6,983 bases of DNA from an uncultured Lachnospiraceae bacterium (GTDB taxonomy: Bacteria; Bacillota; Clostridia; Lachnospirales; Lachnospiraceae), in assembly GCA_947305345.1 (NCBI GenBank), contig CAMZDH010000029.1, positions 1 through 6,983 on the forward strand, given 5' to 3'. Of the stretch, positions 1 to 6,867 are shown piece by piece. Every line of letters starts with the position of its first letter. Position 1 is the stretch's first letter. The notes beneath the pieces were generated by a model. The model searched no databases, was not told the DNA's origin, and was given only the letters and a program-made list of their open reading frames with translations. A program made the translations under genes and the position numbers.

Positions 1-3000
1 GCTCGTCCTCGAGCGCGCGGCGGTCCTCCTCTGTCCGAAGGTAGGAAATGCGCTTGTACGCCTCTAATTTCAGTTCCTCGTCCTCAATGTAGGACGCCGG
101 GATGTAGGCGTCCACCGGAACGTCCAGAAGCGTTTCGAACGGCTCCGAAACCTTTTTGTCGCCCTTCGCGGTCTTCACCGCTTCGGACAGCATTTTGCAA
201 TACAGTTCATACCCGACGAGCGCCATGTGGCCGGACTGCGCGTTCCCGAGGAGCGTCCCCGCGCAGCGGATCTCCATGTCCCGCTGCGCGATCTTCATGC
301 CGCTGCCGAGCTCGGTGAACTGCCGGATCGCCGCGAGCCGCTTTTCCGCGACCTCGGAGAGGTTCCGGTTCGGGCGGTACATGATGAAGGCGTAGGCCTG
401 GCGGTTCGAACGCCCGACGCGGCCCCGGAGCTGATAAAGCTGCGCGAGCCCGTAGCGTTCGGCGTCGTGAATGATGATCGTATTGACGTTCGGAATGTCG
501 AGGCCGGACTCGATGATCGTCGTCGAGACCAACACGTCGATGCTCCCCTCGATGAAGGAAAGCATGCGGTCCTCGATGTCCCGCTCGTTCATGCGTCCGT
601 GAATGTAGGTGATGCTCGCGTCGGGCAGAAGCTTCTGCAGCGACGCCGCGACGTCCGCGATGTCGTTCGCCCGGTTATAGACGTAATAAACCTGTCCGTT
701 TCTCGAGATCTCCCGCTGCACGGCCTCCCGGACCAGCTCCGCGGAATACTCCATCGCATAGGTCTGCACGGACCGGCGCTCTTCGGGCGGCTCGGTGAGG
801 ACGCTCATGTCGCGGATCCCGATCATCGCCATGTTTAATGTTCTGGGGATCGGCGTCGCGGAGAGCGTCAGCACGTCGACGTCCGTTTTCAGTTCCTTGA
901 TCTTCTCCTTGTGCGCCACGCCGAAGCGCTGTTCCTCGTCGATGATGAGGAGCCCGAGGTCCTTAAACCGGACCTCTTTCGAGAGGAGCTTATGCGTGCC
1001 GATCACAATGTCGGTCACGCCGCGTTTCAGGTTCTCGATCGTCGCCGCCTGCTGTTTCGGCGTCCGGAAGCGCGACAACATTTCCACGATCACAGGGTAC
1101 TGCTGCATCCGTTCGGTAAAGGTATGATAATGCTGCTCCGCCAGGATCGTCGTCGGCACGAGGTAAGCGACCTGTTTCCCCTCCATGACGGCCTTGAACG
1201 CCGCCCGGATAGCGATCTCGGTCTTTCCGAAACCCACGTCGCCCGCGATCAGCCGGTCCATGATCTTGCCGCTCTCCATGTCCTGCTTCACGTCCCGGAT
1301 CGCCTGAAGCTGGTCCGCGGTCTCCTCGTAGGGGAACATTTCCTCAAACTCGCGCTGCCAGAGCGTGTCGGGCCCGTATTCGTATCCTTCGGCGAACTGC
1401 CGCTTCGCGTATAACGCGACGAGTTCGTCCGCGACCTCCTGGACCGCGGCGCGGACCCGGCCCTTCGTCCGTTTCCATTCGGGCGAATCGAGACGGTTCA
1501 GCTTCGGCGGCTTGGCTTCCGCGGAAGCGTATTTCTGCACGACGTCGAGGTTCGTGACCGGAATGTAGAGCGACGCGCCGTCCGCGTAGACGATCTGAAT
1601 GTAGTCCCGCGAAATGCCGTCGCTTTCCACGGTCGAAACGCCGCGGTAAATGCCGATGCCGTAGGTCTCGTGAACGACGTAATCGCCGGGCGTCAGCTCC
1701 TGGAAGCTCCGCACCCGGTTTCCGTTCTCCGCGACCTTGCTCTTCCGTTTCGGGCGCTCGCCCGGGCCGAAAAGATCGGTCTCCGTCAGCAGCACGAACT
1801 TCTGCATCGGGTTCAGATACCCGCGACGCAGGAAACCGTTGGAAATGAGAAACTCGCCGGGCTTCACCACCGGGTCGGAACGGCGGTCCGCGTAGAACGC
1901 ATGAAGACCGTATCCGCGGAACTCTTCCGCGAGGCGGCTCCCCTTGGTCCTGGAGCTGACGAGCAGCACGACCGTGAAATTCCGTTTCTGATAGCGCTTC
2001 AGATCGGTCAGAAGGTTTTCGGAATTGCCGTTGTAGGAAACGATCTGCTGCGTGTCCACGCGGAACGACGCCGCGAGTTTTAAATTCGGAATCTTCTGAT
2101 CGAGACTCGTAAACGCGATCGTGAGGCCGCGCTCGAACTCATGAAACACGAGTTCCGCCGGCCGGAAGATTTTCGCAAGCCCCGGCAGCGTCATGCCTTT
2201 CAGAAGCCGCTGCTGAAAGCTCTCCGTGAATTCCTTTTCGGCAAGATCCGCGTATTCCGCGACCCGGACGGGTTCGTTCAAAATGCCAATGGTCCCCTCC
2301 GGAAAATACGCCTCGAGATAGGTCGGATCGTCATAAAAGTACGGCAGGAACTGCTCGGTCACGCTCGGGAGACCCGTGCCGGAAAACGCGTCTTCGGCTT
2401 CGCGGTAGAACGCCTGCAGCGCGGCCGCGGCCTCGTAGTCCTCTCGGTCCTTGAGGATCTTTAGGACTTTGCTGTATTCATACGCGATCTGCCCAAGCCC
2501 GTTGTCATAAGCTTCGTCCTGAACGAGGAATTCGGTCGCGGGATAGATCTCGACACTTTGAAGACGCTTGACCGAGGTCTGCGAGACTGGATGGAACGCG
2601 CGGATCGTATCGATCTCGTCTCCGAAAAACTCGATCCGGACCGGGCTCTCCTCCGTGAGGTCGAAGACGTCCAGAATGCCGCCGTGTACCGCGAATTCAC
2701 CGGGCTCCCCGACCGTTGCCGTCCGTTCATAGCCCATTTTCAGAAGGGCCTTGGAAAGTTCCTGAAGATCGGCCGTATCACCCTCCTGAAATTTGAGGAT
2801 CCGGGAGGAAAAGGCCTCTGCCGGCGGCAGCGCGTTCATCATTGCCTGCACCGTCGTCACGACCGTGCAGGGCTTTCCTGAGCGCAGCGCCTTCAAGACG
2901 CGGATCCGCTCCCGGACCAGCGTGTTCGATTTGGCGTCGGCCTGATAGAATAAAAGGTCCTTTGCGGGGAAAAAGTAAGCGTCGTCTGTAAAGAACCGGA

Positions 3001-3202
3001 CGTCCTCCAGGATCCGCATCGCGTCCTGTTCGTCATAAGTCACGATGAGGCGGGCCGCCGAAGCCCCCGCCTTCATCATCATCTGCACCTTCTGGGAATC
3101 AAACGCGCCCGCAATGCGGACAGGTCCGCGCCCTTCGGTGAGCAGCGCGTTCGCCTCGCGGAACGCAGCGGTCGCGAACAGCGGCGCATCCAATGCTTTC
3201 AT
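1..3202 (-). CDS. mfd: Transcription-repair coupling factor Mfd, C-terminus cut by window edge
   Basis: Mfd is a cytosolic SF2 ATPase that binds RNA polymerase stalled at DNA lesions, pushes it off and recruits UvrA. The frame is open from ATG at 3202 to the left edge: 1,067 residues against about 1,150-1,180 in the family, so roughly 100 C-terminal residues are missing. The N-terminal UvrB-like module has GGILDVF near residue 173. The RNA-polymerase-interacting domain starts near 503 (LTPGDYVVH...YGIG). The motor shows Walker A GDVGFGKT (654-661, Lys660), DEEQ (755-758), SAT (781-783), STTIIESGLDIP near 890 and RGRVGR (926-931). The TRG translocation motif spans 979-991 and reads RCAGTLLGNAQSG, with Cys980 where Gly is usual. 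Start to edge stays in one frame, with no frameshift seen. The start is supported by a GAGG site and an ATGA overlap with pth. Identification is secure. Confidence 0.97.
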   Translation of the reverse strand, partial: MKALDAPLFATAAFREANALLTEGRGPVRIAGAFDSQKVQMMMKAGASAARLIVTYDEQDAMRILEDVRFFTDDAYFFPAKDLLFYQADAKSNTLVRERIRVLKALRSGKPCTVVTTVQAMMNALPPAEAFSSRILKFQEGDTADLQELSKALLKMGYERTATVGEPGEFAVHGGILDVFDLTEESPVRIEFFGDEIDTIRAFHPVSQTSVKRLQSVEIYPATEFLVQDEAYDNGLGQIAYEYSKVLKILKDREDYEAAAALQAFYREAEDAFSGTGLPSVTEQFLPYFYDDPTYLEAYFPEGTIGILNEPVRVAEYADLAEKEFTESFQQRLLKGMTLPGLAKIFRPAELVFHEFERGLTIAFTSLDQKIPNLKLAASFRVDTQQIVSYNGNSENLLTDLKRYQKRNFTVVLLVSSRTKGSRLAEEFRGYGLHAFYADRRSDPVVKPGEFLISNGFLRRGYLNPMQKFVLLTETDLFGPGERPKRKSKVAENGNRVRSFQELTPGDYVVHETYGIGIYRGVSTVESDGISRDYIQIVYADGASLYIPVTNLDVVQKYASAEAKPPKLNRLDSPEWKRTKGRVRAAVQEVADELVALYAKRQFAEGYEYGPDTLWQREFEEMFPYEETADQLQAIRDVKQDMESGKIMDRLIAGDVGFGKTEIAIRAAFKAVMEGKQVAYLVPTTILAEQHYHTFTERMQQYPVIVEMLSRFRTPKQQAATIENLKRGVTDIVIGTHKLLSKEVRFKDLGLLIIDEEQRFGVAHKEKIKELKTDVDVLTLSATPIPRTLNMAMIGIRDMSVLTEPPEERRSVQTYAMEYSAELVREAVQREISRNGQVYYVYNRANDIADVAASLQKLLPDASITYIHGRMNERDIEDRMLSFIEGSIDVLVSTTIIESGLDIPNVNTIIIHDAERYGLAQLYQLRGRVGRSNRQAYAFIMYRPNRNLSEVAEKRLAAIRQFTELGSGMKIAQRDMEIRCAGTLLGNAQSGHMALVGYELYCKMLSEAVKTAKGDKKVSEPFETLLDVPVDAYIPASYIEDEELKLEAYKRISYLRTEEDRRALEDE

Positions 3203-3211
3203 GCGTTCCTC
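3199..3211 (-). promoter_or_regulatory. pth/mfd ATGA overlap with the mfd ribosome binding site
   Basis: The pth stop TGA (3199-3201) and the mfd start ATG (3200-3202) share bases as ATGA. A GAGG Shine-Dalgarno core (3208-3211) lies inside the last pth codons, 5 bases before the mfd ATG. This arrangement normally couples translation of the downstream gene to the upstream one. No promoter is evident immediately upstream of mfd. Confidence 0.85.
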
Positions 3212-3771
3212 TTTCCGTTGTAGCGGTTCATGGCCTGATCCAATTCGCCCTGCACGATGAGCTCCGCCGCTGCCGCCGCGTCCTTGACGACGGGCCCGAG
3301 CGTCTTCAGTTCGTCGCCGGTCATCTGCGAGAGCACGAACTGAATGAGGTCGACGCCCGCGGGCTGCAGCCCGACGCCGACGCGGATCCGTTTGAACTGA
3401 TCCGACGCGAGCTCTAAAATGATGTTCTCAAGGCCGTTGTGGCCGCCCGCCGCGCCGGAGCGCCGGATGCGGAGCGTCCCGAGTTCGAGGTAGACGTCGT
3501 CGGAGATCACGAGCACGTTTTCGACCGGAATGTCGTAGTATTCGACGATCCGGCGGATCGCCTCGCCGCTGGAGTTCATATAGGTCAGGGGCTTGCAGAG
3601 GATCACCTTTTCGCTTCCGACGACCGCTCTTCCGAGGAGTGCCTGAAAGCGGAGGCTTAAGACCGGCGCGTTCCACTGCTCTGAAAGCGCGTCGATCACC
3701 CTGAAGCCCGCGTTGTGCCGCGTATTCTCATATTTTTTCCCGGGATTTCCGAGACCTGCGATCAGGTACAT
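3199..3771 (-). CDS. pth: Peptidyl-tRNA hydrolase Pth
   Basis: Pth is a cytosolic esterase that cleaves the bond between a prematurely released peptide and its tRNA, returning the tRNA to use. The 190-residue product is full length for the bacterial family. It opens with AGLGNPGKKYENTRHNAGF. Catalytic His19 corresponds to E. coli His20, with Asn9 (E. coli Asn10), Asn66 in TYMNSSGE (Asn68), Asp91 in SDDVYLELG (Asp93) and Asn112 in GGHNGL (Asn114); the alignment was made by eye. ATG at 3771 gives the canonical N-terminus and follows an AAAGGA site. The gene begins 9 bases after the deacetylase-like gene and overlaps mfd by 4 bases, matching the conserved Firmicute pth-mfd (spoVC-mfd) order. Nothing is truncated or unusual. 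Confidence 0.98.
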   Translation of the reverse strand: MYLIAGLGNPGKKYENTRHNAGFRVIDALSEQWNAPVLSLRFQALLGRAVVGSEKVILCKPLTYMNSSGEAIRRIVEYYDIPVENVLVISDDVYLELGTLRIRRSGAAGGHNGLENIILELASDQFKRIRVGVGLQPAGVDLIQFVLSQMTGDELKTLGPVVKDAAAAAELIVQGELDQAMNRYNGKRNA

Positions 3772-3776
3772 GGCTG

Positions 3777-3782
3777 TCCTTT
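3777..3782 (-). promoter_or_regulatory. pth ribosome binding site overlapping the upstream stop codon
   Basis: AAAGGA lies 5 bases before the pth ATG. Its first two A bases (3782-3781) are also the last two bases of the TAA stop of the deacetylase-like gene. Ribosomes finishing that gene would therefore sit on the pth initiation region, which suggests coupled or re-initiating translation. The position also confirms the pth start. Confidence 0.8.
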
Positions 3783-5406
3783 AATCGAATAGTTTGGTGA
3801 GATCCTTCCCCTCAACGTTCACGCCGATGACCGGGATCGGCCGCGCGCGGTCGAAGACCTGTTTCACGTCGAAAAGATCGTTGACGATGTTCTTGTCCGG
3901 ATTCACGAGCTGCTTGAACATCATCGTGCCGTCGAGGTTCCGGCGGCCCATCCGGAGGTAGCCGGTGCCGCCCGCGGTCTTCGAGAGCTGCACCCAGGCG
4001 GGCGTCGAGCCGTCGACGTTGCAGAAATAGTTGAATCCGACGGATTTTAAGTAAAGATACGCTTCATTCGTGTCGGTATACCCGCGCCAGGAGCCGATGT
4101 CCGCGCCGAAGGCAAAAATGATGATGTCGGTGTCGCCGATGATCGGCTTGACTTCATTCAGCCACCAGGTCGTATCGCGCTGGAAGCGCTCCGCGATGAT
4201 CTTGTCTTCCTTGACGACATCGCCCATGTCCATATGTCCCCAGGTATGGCTCGCGAATTTCCAGCCGTTCGCCTTCATCGCGTCCGCGACCGCCTTTGCC
4301 TTCTGCCGGTCTTCCTCGATGTTCACGTTGTGATAGCTGTAGGTCTTCGGCCACTTCTCGTAAATGCTGAGGTCGACCTTCGCGGGATCCTTCGCCCCGT
4401 AAGTGATCTCGCTCGTACGGTATCCTAAGACGCCGTTGTAGCCGGTGAGCGCGATCGTGCCCTTCGCGCCGTGATAGGAAAAGTCGGGGTGCGCTTCGAC
4501 GAACGCGTCCAGGATCGGCACGACGTCGAAATTGCCGCGGACCGTCGACTCGACGATCGGGGCACCGTTTTCGTCGGTCTTTAACAGCGGGCCGCCGGTC
4601 TTCGGATCGGTCTGCTTCGGCGTCGCTTCAACGTAAATGTCCATTTCATTGACGACCTTACCGTTCTCGTCGATCACGAGCCGCGTCGCGAAGCCGGTAT
4701 TGTTCATGTATTCGTAGTAAGAGACGTCGTCGACGGAAAGCACGAACGGGATCTTGCCCGGCGGCAGCATGATCGGCTGATAGGTCATCTGCTGCGTGCC
4801 GTCTGATGCGGTCACGATCTTCGCGATGTCTTCGATGTGGACGAGGACGTAGCCCTTCGCGTACATCGAGTCCATGATCTTATTGAACTCGTCGATCGTC
4901 GTCATGACCTGGTTGTAGTCGTTTTTCTTGAACGACGAGAATGCCTTCTCGGAGTCCGCGACGAGCGTATGGAAAAAAACGTGCGTGATCTGCGTGTTGT
5001 CCGCCCATTTGACGAGTTTCGACTTCTTCGCGGTGCATTCCCGGACGAAAGCGGACAGCTCCGGAACGGATTCGTAATTCGGGACCGCGGTCGCGACCGC
5101 CTCGATCGCGCCGTCGTAGTCGTACATTGCCGCCGTGACGCCCGCTTTCTGAAGGAGAACGTCATACGCCGAGGCTTCGGTGCTGTCCGGTTCCTCGGTC
5201 TCCCCCTTCTCCGTCTTTTTGACGCTCGGGAAGGTCTCGCCGCTCGGCTGATTTCCGGACGGTTTCGCGAGGAAGAAGACCAGAAGACCGATGCCGACGA
5301 GCAGCGCCACAGCGATGATGACGAGGATCAGCGTATACTTGGTGTTGCTGTTTTTGTTGTATTTCCCCTTCCGGCTTCTCGGTGAACTGTTGCTGTACTG
5401 TGTCAT
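3781..5406 (-). CDS. Membrane-anchored, divergent polysaccharide deacetylase-like protein
   Basis: This 541-residue protein probably acts outside the cytoplasmic membrane on a glycan; the substrate is unknown. A basic, Ser/Asn-rich N-terminus is followed by one hydrophobic helix (about 24-47) with no lipobox or obvious cleavage site. A Pro/Glu/Thr/Ser-rich linker (about 49-80) and a short helical segment (about 80-135) come next, and then the catalytic-type domain. That domain begins near 140 (THVFFHTLVAD). It holds SVDD (Asp225, Asp226), the expected motif-1 aspartates, and SHTWGH (His387, His391), the expected metal-binding H-x3-H of carbohydrate esterase family 4. The two motifs are about 160 residues apart, much further than in compact family members. 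The usual third motif (R-x3-P, as in RPPYG) is absent; the likely equivalent is FAFGADIGSW (431-440). It is co-transcribed between glyA and pth. Fold assignment is fairly firm; active deacetylation is inference. Confidence 0.8.
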   Translation of the reverse strand: MTQYSNSSPRSRKGKYNKNSNTKYTLILVIIAVALLVGIGLLVFFLAKPSGNQPSGETFPSVKKTEKGETEEPDSTEASAYDVLLQKAGVTAAMYDYDGAIEAVATAVPNYESVPELSAFVRECTAKKSKLVKWADNTQITHVFFHTLVADSEKAFSSFKKNDYNQVMTTIDEFNKIMDSMYAKGYVLVHIEDIAKIVTASDGTQQMTYQPIMLPPGKIPFVLSVDDVSYYEYMNNTGFATRLVIDENGKVVNEMDIYVEATPKQTDPKTGGPLLKTDENGAPIVESTVRGNFDVVPILDAFVEAHPDFSYHGAKGTIALTGYNGVLGYRTSEITYGAKDPAKVDLSIYEKWPKTYSYHNVNIEEDRQKAKAVADAMKANGWKFASHTWGHMDMGDVVKEDKIIAERFQRDTTWWLNEVKPIIGDTDIIIFAFGADIGSWRGYTDTNEAYLYLKSVGFNYFCNVDGSTPAWVQLSKTAGGTGYLRMGRRNLDGTMMFKQLVNPDKNIVNDLFDVKQVFDRARPIPVIGVNVEGKDLTKLFD

Positions 5407-5450
5407 GTGATCTTCCGTCCTTTTCTCACGAAAAATGAATGCGTTTTCCC
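5407..5450 (-). promoter_or_regulatory. glyA to deacetylase-like gene spacer with ribosome binding site
   Basis: The 44-base gap between the glyA TAA and the next ATG holds two purine-rich candidates on the minus strand: AAAGGA (5419-5424, 12 bases from ATG) and GGAAGA (5411-5416, 4 bases from ATG). Neither is a strong, ideally spaced site, so initiation may be weaker than for glyA. I see no terminator hairpin with a T-run and no convincing -35/-10 pair, so the downstream genes are probably read through from glyA. Confidence 0.55.
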
Positions 5451-6701
5451 TTACCGGTAAAGCGGGAACCGGCCGCAGAGTTCGGCGACGGCCGCGTTCA
5501 CCTCATCCTTCGTGCCTTCAAAATCGGTCGCGGTCTTGTGGATGCATTCGGCGATGAGCTTCATTTCTTCGCTGCCGAAGCCGCGCGTCGTGACCGCCGG
5601 CGTCCCGATCCGGACACCGCTCGTGACGGTCGGCTTCTCGGGGTCGTTCGGCACCGCGTTCTTATTCAGGGTGATGTGCACTTCGTCGAGGTCGTGCTCC
5701 AGTTGCTTTCCGGTGACACCGGTGCCGCGAAGGTCTAACAGCATCAGATGGTTGTCGGTACCGCCGCTGACGAGATTGTAGCCGTAGCCAAGGAGCGCAT
5801 CCGCAAGCACCTTCGCATTCTCGACGATCCCCTGCTGATAGGTCTTGAATGCCGGCTTCAGCGCTTCGCCGAAGCAGACCGCCTTGCCGGCGATCACGTG
5901 CATCAGCGGCCCGCCCTGATTGCCGGGGAAGATCGCCTTATTGATGGCTTTTCCGAATTCCTCGCGGGCGAGGATCATGCCGCCCCGCGGTCCGCGGAGG
6001 GTCTTGTGCGTCGTCGTCGTCACGATGTCCGCGTAGGGCACCGGGCTCATATGGAGACCTGCCGCGACGAGACCCGCGATGTGCGCCATGTCAACCATGA
6101 AATAAGCGCCGACTTCATGGGCAATGTCTGCCATTACGTCAAATTTCAATGTCCTCGGATAGGCGGAGGCGCCGCCGACGATGAGCTTCGGCCGGTGCTC
6201 CTTCGCAAGGGTCCGCAGCGCGTCATAATCTAAAAATCCGTCGTCCGTCAGGCCGTACGGGATGAAATTGTAGAGCTTTCCGGAGGTGTTGACGCGGGAG
6301 CCGTGTGTCAGATGCCCGCCGGCGGAGAGGTCCATGCCGAGCACGGTGTCGCCGGGCTGCAGGATCGCCGCGTAGGCCGCCAGGTTTGCCTGAGAGCCCG
6401 AATGCGGCTGGACGTTCGCGTATTCCGCGCCGAACAGCTGCTTCGCGCGCTCGATCGCAAGGTTTTCGACCTCGTCGACAAACTGGCACCCGCCGTAATA
6501 CCGGTGTCCCGGGTAGCCTTCCGCGTATTTATTCGTCAGAACGGACCCGACCGCGGCGAGTACCGCGGGCGACGCGTAGTTCTCCGACGCGATCAGTTCA
6601 ATGTTGCCCTGCTGGCGGATGAACTCCCGCTCCATGGCGGCCGAAACCTCGGGATCATGCCCTTTCAGGAATGCGATGGTATCAAGATATTCTGCATACA
6701 T
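5451..6701 (-). CDS. glyA: Serine hydroxymethyltransferase GlyA
   Basis: GlyA is a cytosolic PLP enzyme that interconverts serine plus tetrahydrofolate with glycine plus 5,10-methylene-tetrahydrofolate, the main entry to the one-carbon pool for purine, thymidylate and methionine synthesis. At 416 residues it is full length. Visible family motifs are [11 protein letters not shown] (34-44), [11 protein letters not shown] (61-71), GGHLTHG with His130 stacking on [12 protein letters not shown] with Asp204 and His207, and [14 protein letters not shown] with the PLP lysine Lys233 (E. coli Lys229). SGVRIGTPA carries Arg364, the expected substrate-carboxylate ligand. ATG at 6701 follows an AGGAGG site and a strong promoter. 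It is the first gene of the inferred glyA-deacetylase-pth-mfd unit. There is no sign of damage. Confidence 0.99.
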   Translation of the reverse strand: MYAEYLDTIAFLKGHDPEVSAAMEREFIRQQGNIELIASENYASPAVLAAVGSVLTNKYAEGYPGHRYYGGCQFVDEVENLAIERAKQLFGAEYANVQPHSGSQANLAAYAAILQPGDTVLGMDLSAGGHLTHGSRVNTSGKLYNFIPYGLTDDGFLDYDALRTLAKEHRPKLIVGGASAYPRTLKFDVMADIAHEVGAYFMVDMAHIAGLVAAGLHMSPVPYADIVTTTTHKTLRGPRGGMILAREEFGKAINKAIFPGNQGGPLMHVIAGKAVCFGEALKPAFKTYQQGIVENAKVLADALLGYGYNLVSGGTDNHLMLLDLRGTGVTGKQLEHDLDEVHITLNKNAVPNDPEKPTVTSGVRIGTPAVTTRGFGSEEMKLIAECIHKTATDFEGTKDEVNAAVAELCGRFPLYR

Positions 6702-6710
6702 GGTCCTATT

Positions 6711-6716
6711 CCTCCT
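6711..6716 (-). promoter_or_regulatory. glyA ribosome binding site
   Basis: A perfect AGGAGG core lies 9 bases upstream of the glyA ATG on the minus strand. It is the strongest initiation site in the window and fixes the glyA start. Confidence 0.93.
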
Positions 6717-6717
6717 A

Positions 6718-6737
6718 TTTTGTTTATTTTAACAAAA
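6718..6737. promoter_or_regulatory. Operator-like perfect inverted repeat on the glyA -10
   Basis: TTTTGTT (6718-6724) and AACAAAA (6731-6737) are perfect 7-base inverted arms around a 6-base spacer. The element spans the -10 hexamer and the predicted transcription start, where a dimeric repressor would block initiation. It does not resemble the Bacillus PurR box or a CcpA cre site as I know them. The regulator is unknown, and chance symmetry in AT-rich promoter DNA cannot be excluded. Confidence 0.45.
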
Positions 6738-6754
6738 GAATCGCCATTTGTAAA
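6726..6754 (-). promoter_or_regulatory. Sigma-A-type promoter of the glyA operon, extended -10
   Basis: On the minus strand TTTACA (6749-6754, 5/6 match to TTGACA) is followed after exactly 17 bases by TAAAAT (6726-6731, 5/6 match to TATAAT). A TG sits one base before the -10, making an extended -10. Transcription should begin near 6719, leaving a leader of only about 18 bases that already contains the AGGAGG site. This is the only convincing promoter seen, and it probably drives all four genes. Confidence 0.82.
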
Positions 6755-6781
6755 CTGCAAACCGCCGCATTTTTCGCCGCG

Positions 6782-6803
6782 TTTGTTGGGTATTTTGAAC
6801 AAA
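6782..6803. repeat. Second TTTGTT/AACAAA inverted repeat upstream of the glyA promoter
   Basis: TTTGTT (6782-6787) and AACAAA (6798-6803) form 6-base inverted arms around a 10-base spacer. The arm sequence matches that of the repeat on the -10, and the centres are about 65 bases apart, but the spacers differ (10 against 6). It could be an auxiliary site for the same regulator or an AT-rich coincidence. Confidence 0.25.
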
Positions 6804-6813
6804 ACAGGGCATG

Positions 6814-6854
6814 AGAAAACGCAGGTTCCGGTCACCCGTTTCCCTGCGTTTTCT
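6814..6854 (-). terminator. Intrinsic terminator, near-symmetric hairpin
   Basis: AGAAAACGCAGG (6814-6825) and CCTGCGTTTTCT (6843-6854) are perfect 12-base inverted arms around a 17-base loop. The loop can itself form a small CGG/CCG stem (6829-6831 with 6836-6838). Both strands show a GC-rich stem flanked by A-rich and T-rich tracts, so it could stop transcription either way, though the T-tract is short (TTTTCT). It begins 13 bases after the stop of the partial minus-strand gene, which is the normal position for that gene's terminator, and it insulates the glyA promoter. Confidence 0.72.
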
Positions 6855-6867
6855 GCTGCTCTCCGGC

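Noticed and set aside
227..838. Long plus-strand open frame opposite mfd, with others nearby at 911-1414 and 1670-2083
   Set aside because: They are antisense to clearly coding Mfd, rich in Arg, His, Asp and Val as expected for reverse frames of GC-rich genes, and show no family motif or ribosome binding site.
1..3202. Possible frameshift or decay in mfd
   Set aside because: Codon phase checked at the start, near 2518, 1696, 1243, 940, 862, 427, 265 and at the left edge is the same throughout, and the motifs are intact and in order.
4837..5385. Plus-strand 182-residue open frame opposite the deacetylase-like gene
   Set aside because: The sense strand has a membrane helix and family motifs, while the antisense product is low-complexity Arg/Asp/Val/Leu sequence.
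6702..6867. Riboswitch, T-box, tRNA or small RNA upstream of glyA
   Set aside because: The predicted transcript leader is only about 18 bases, and the rest of the spacer shows a promoter, inverted repeats and a terminator hairpin but no tRNA or aptamer-like core.
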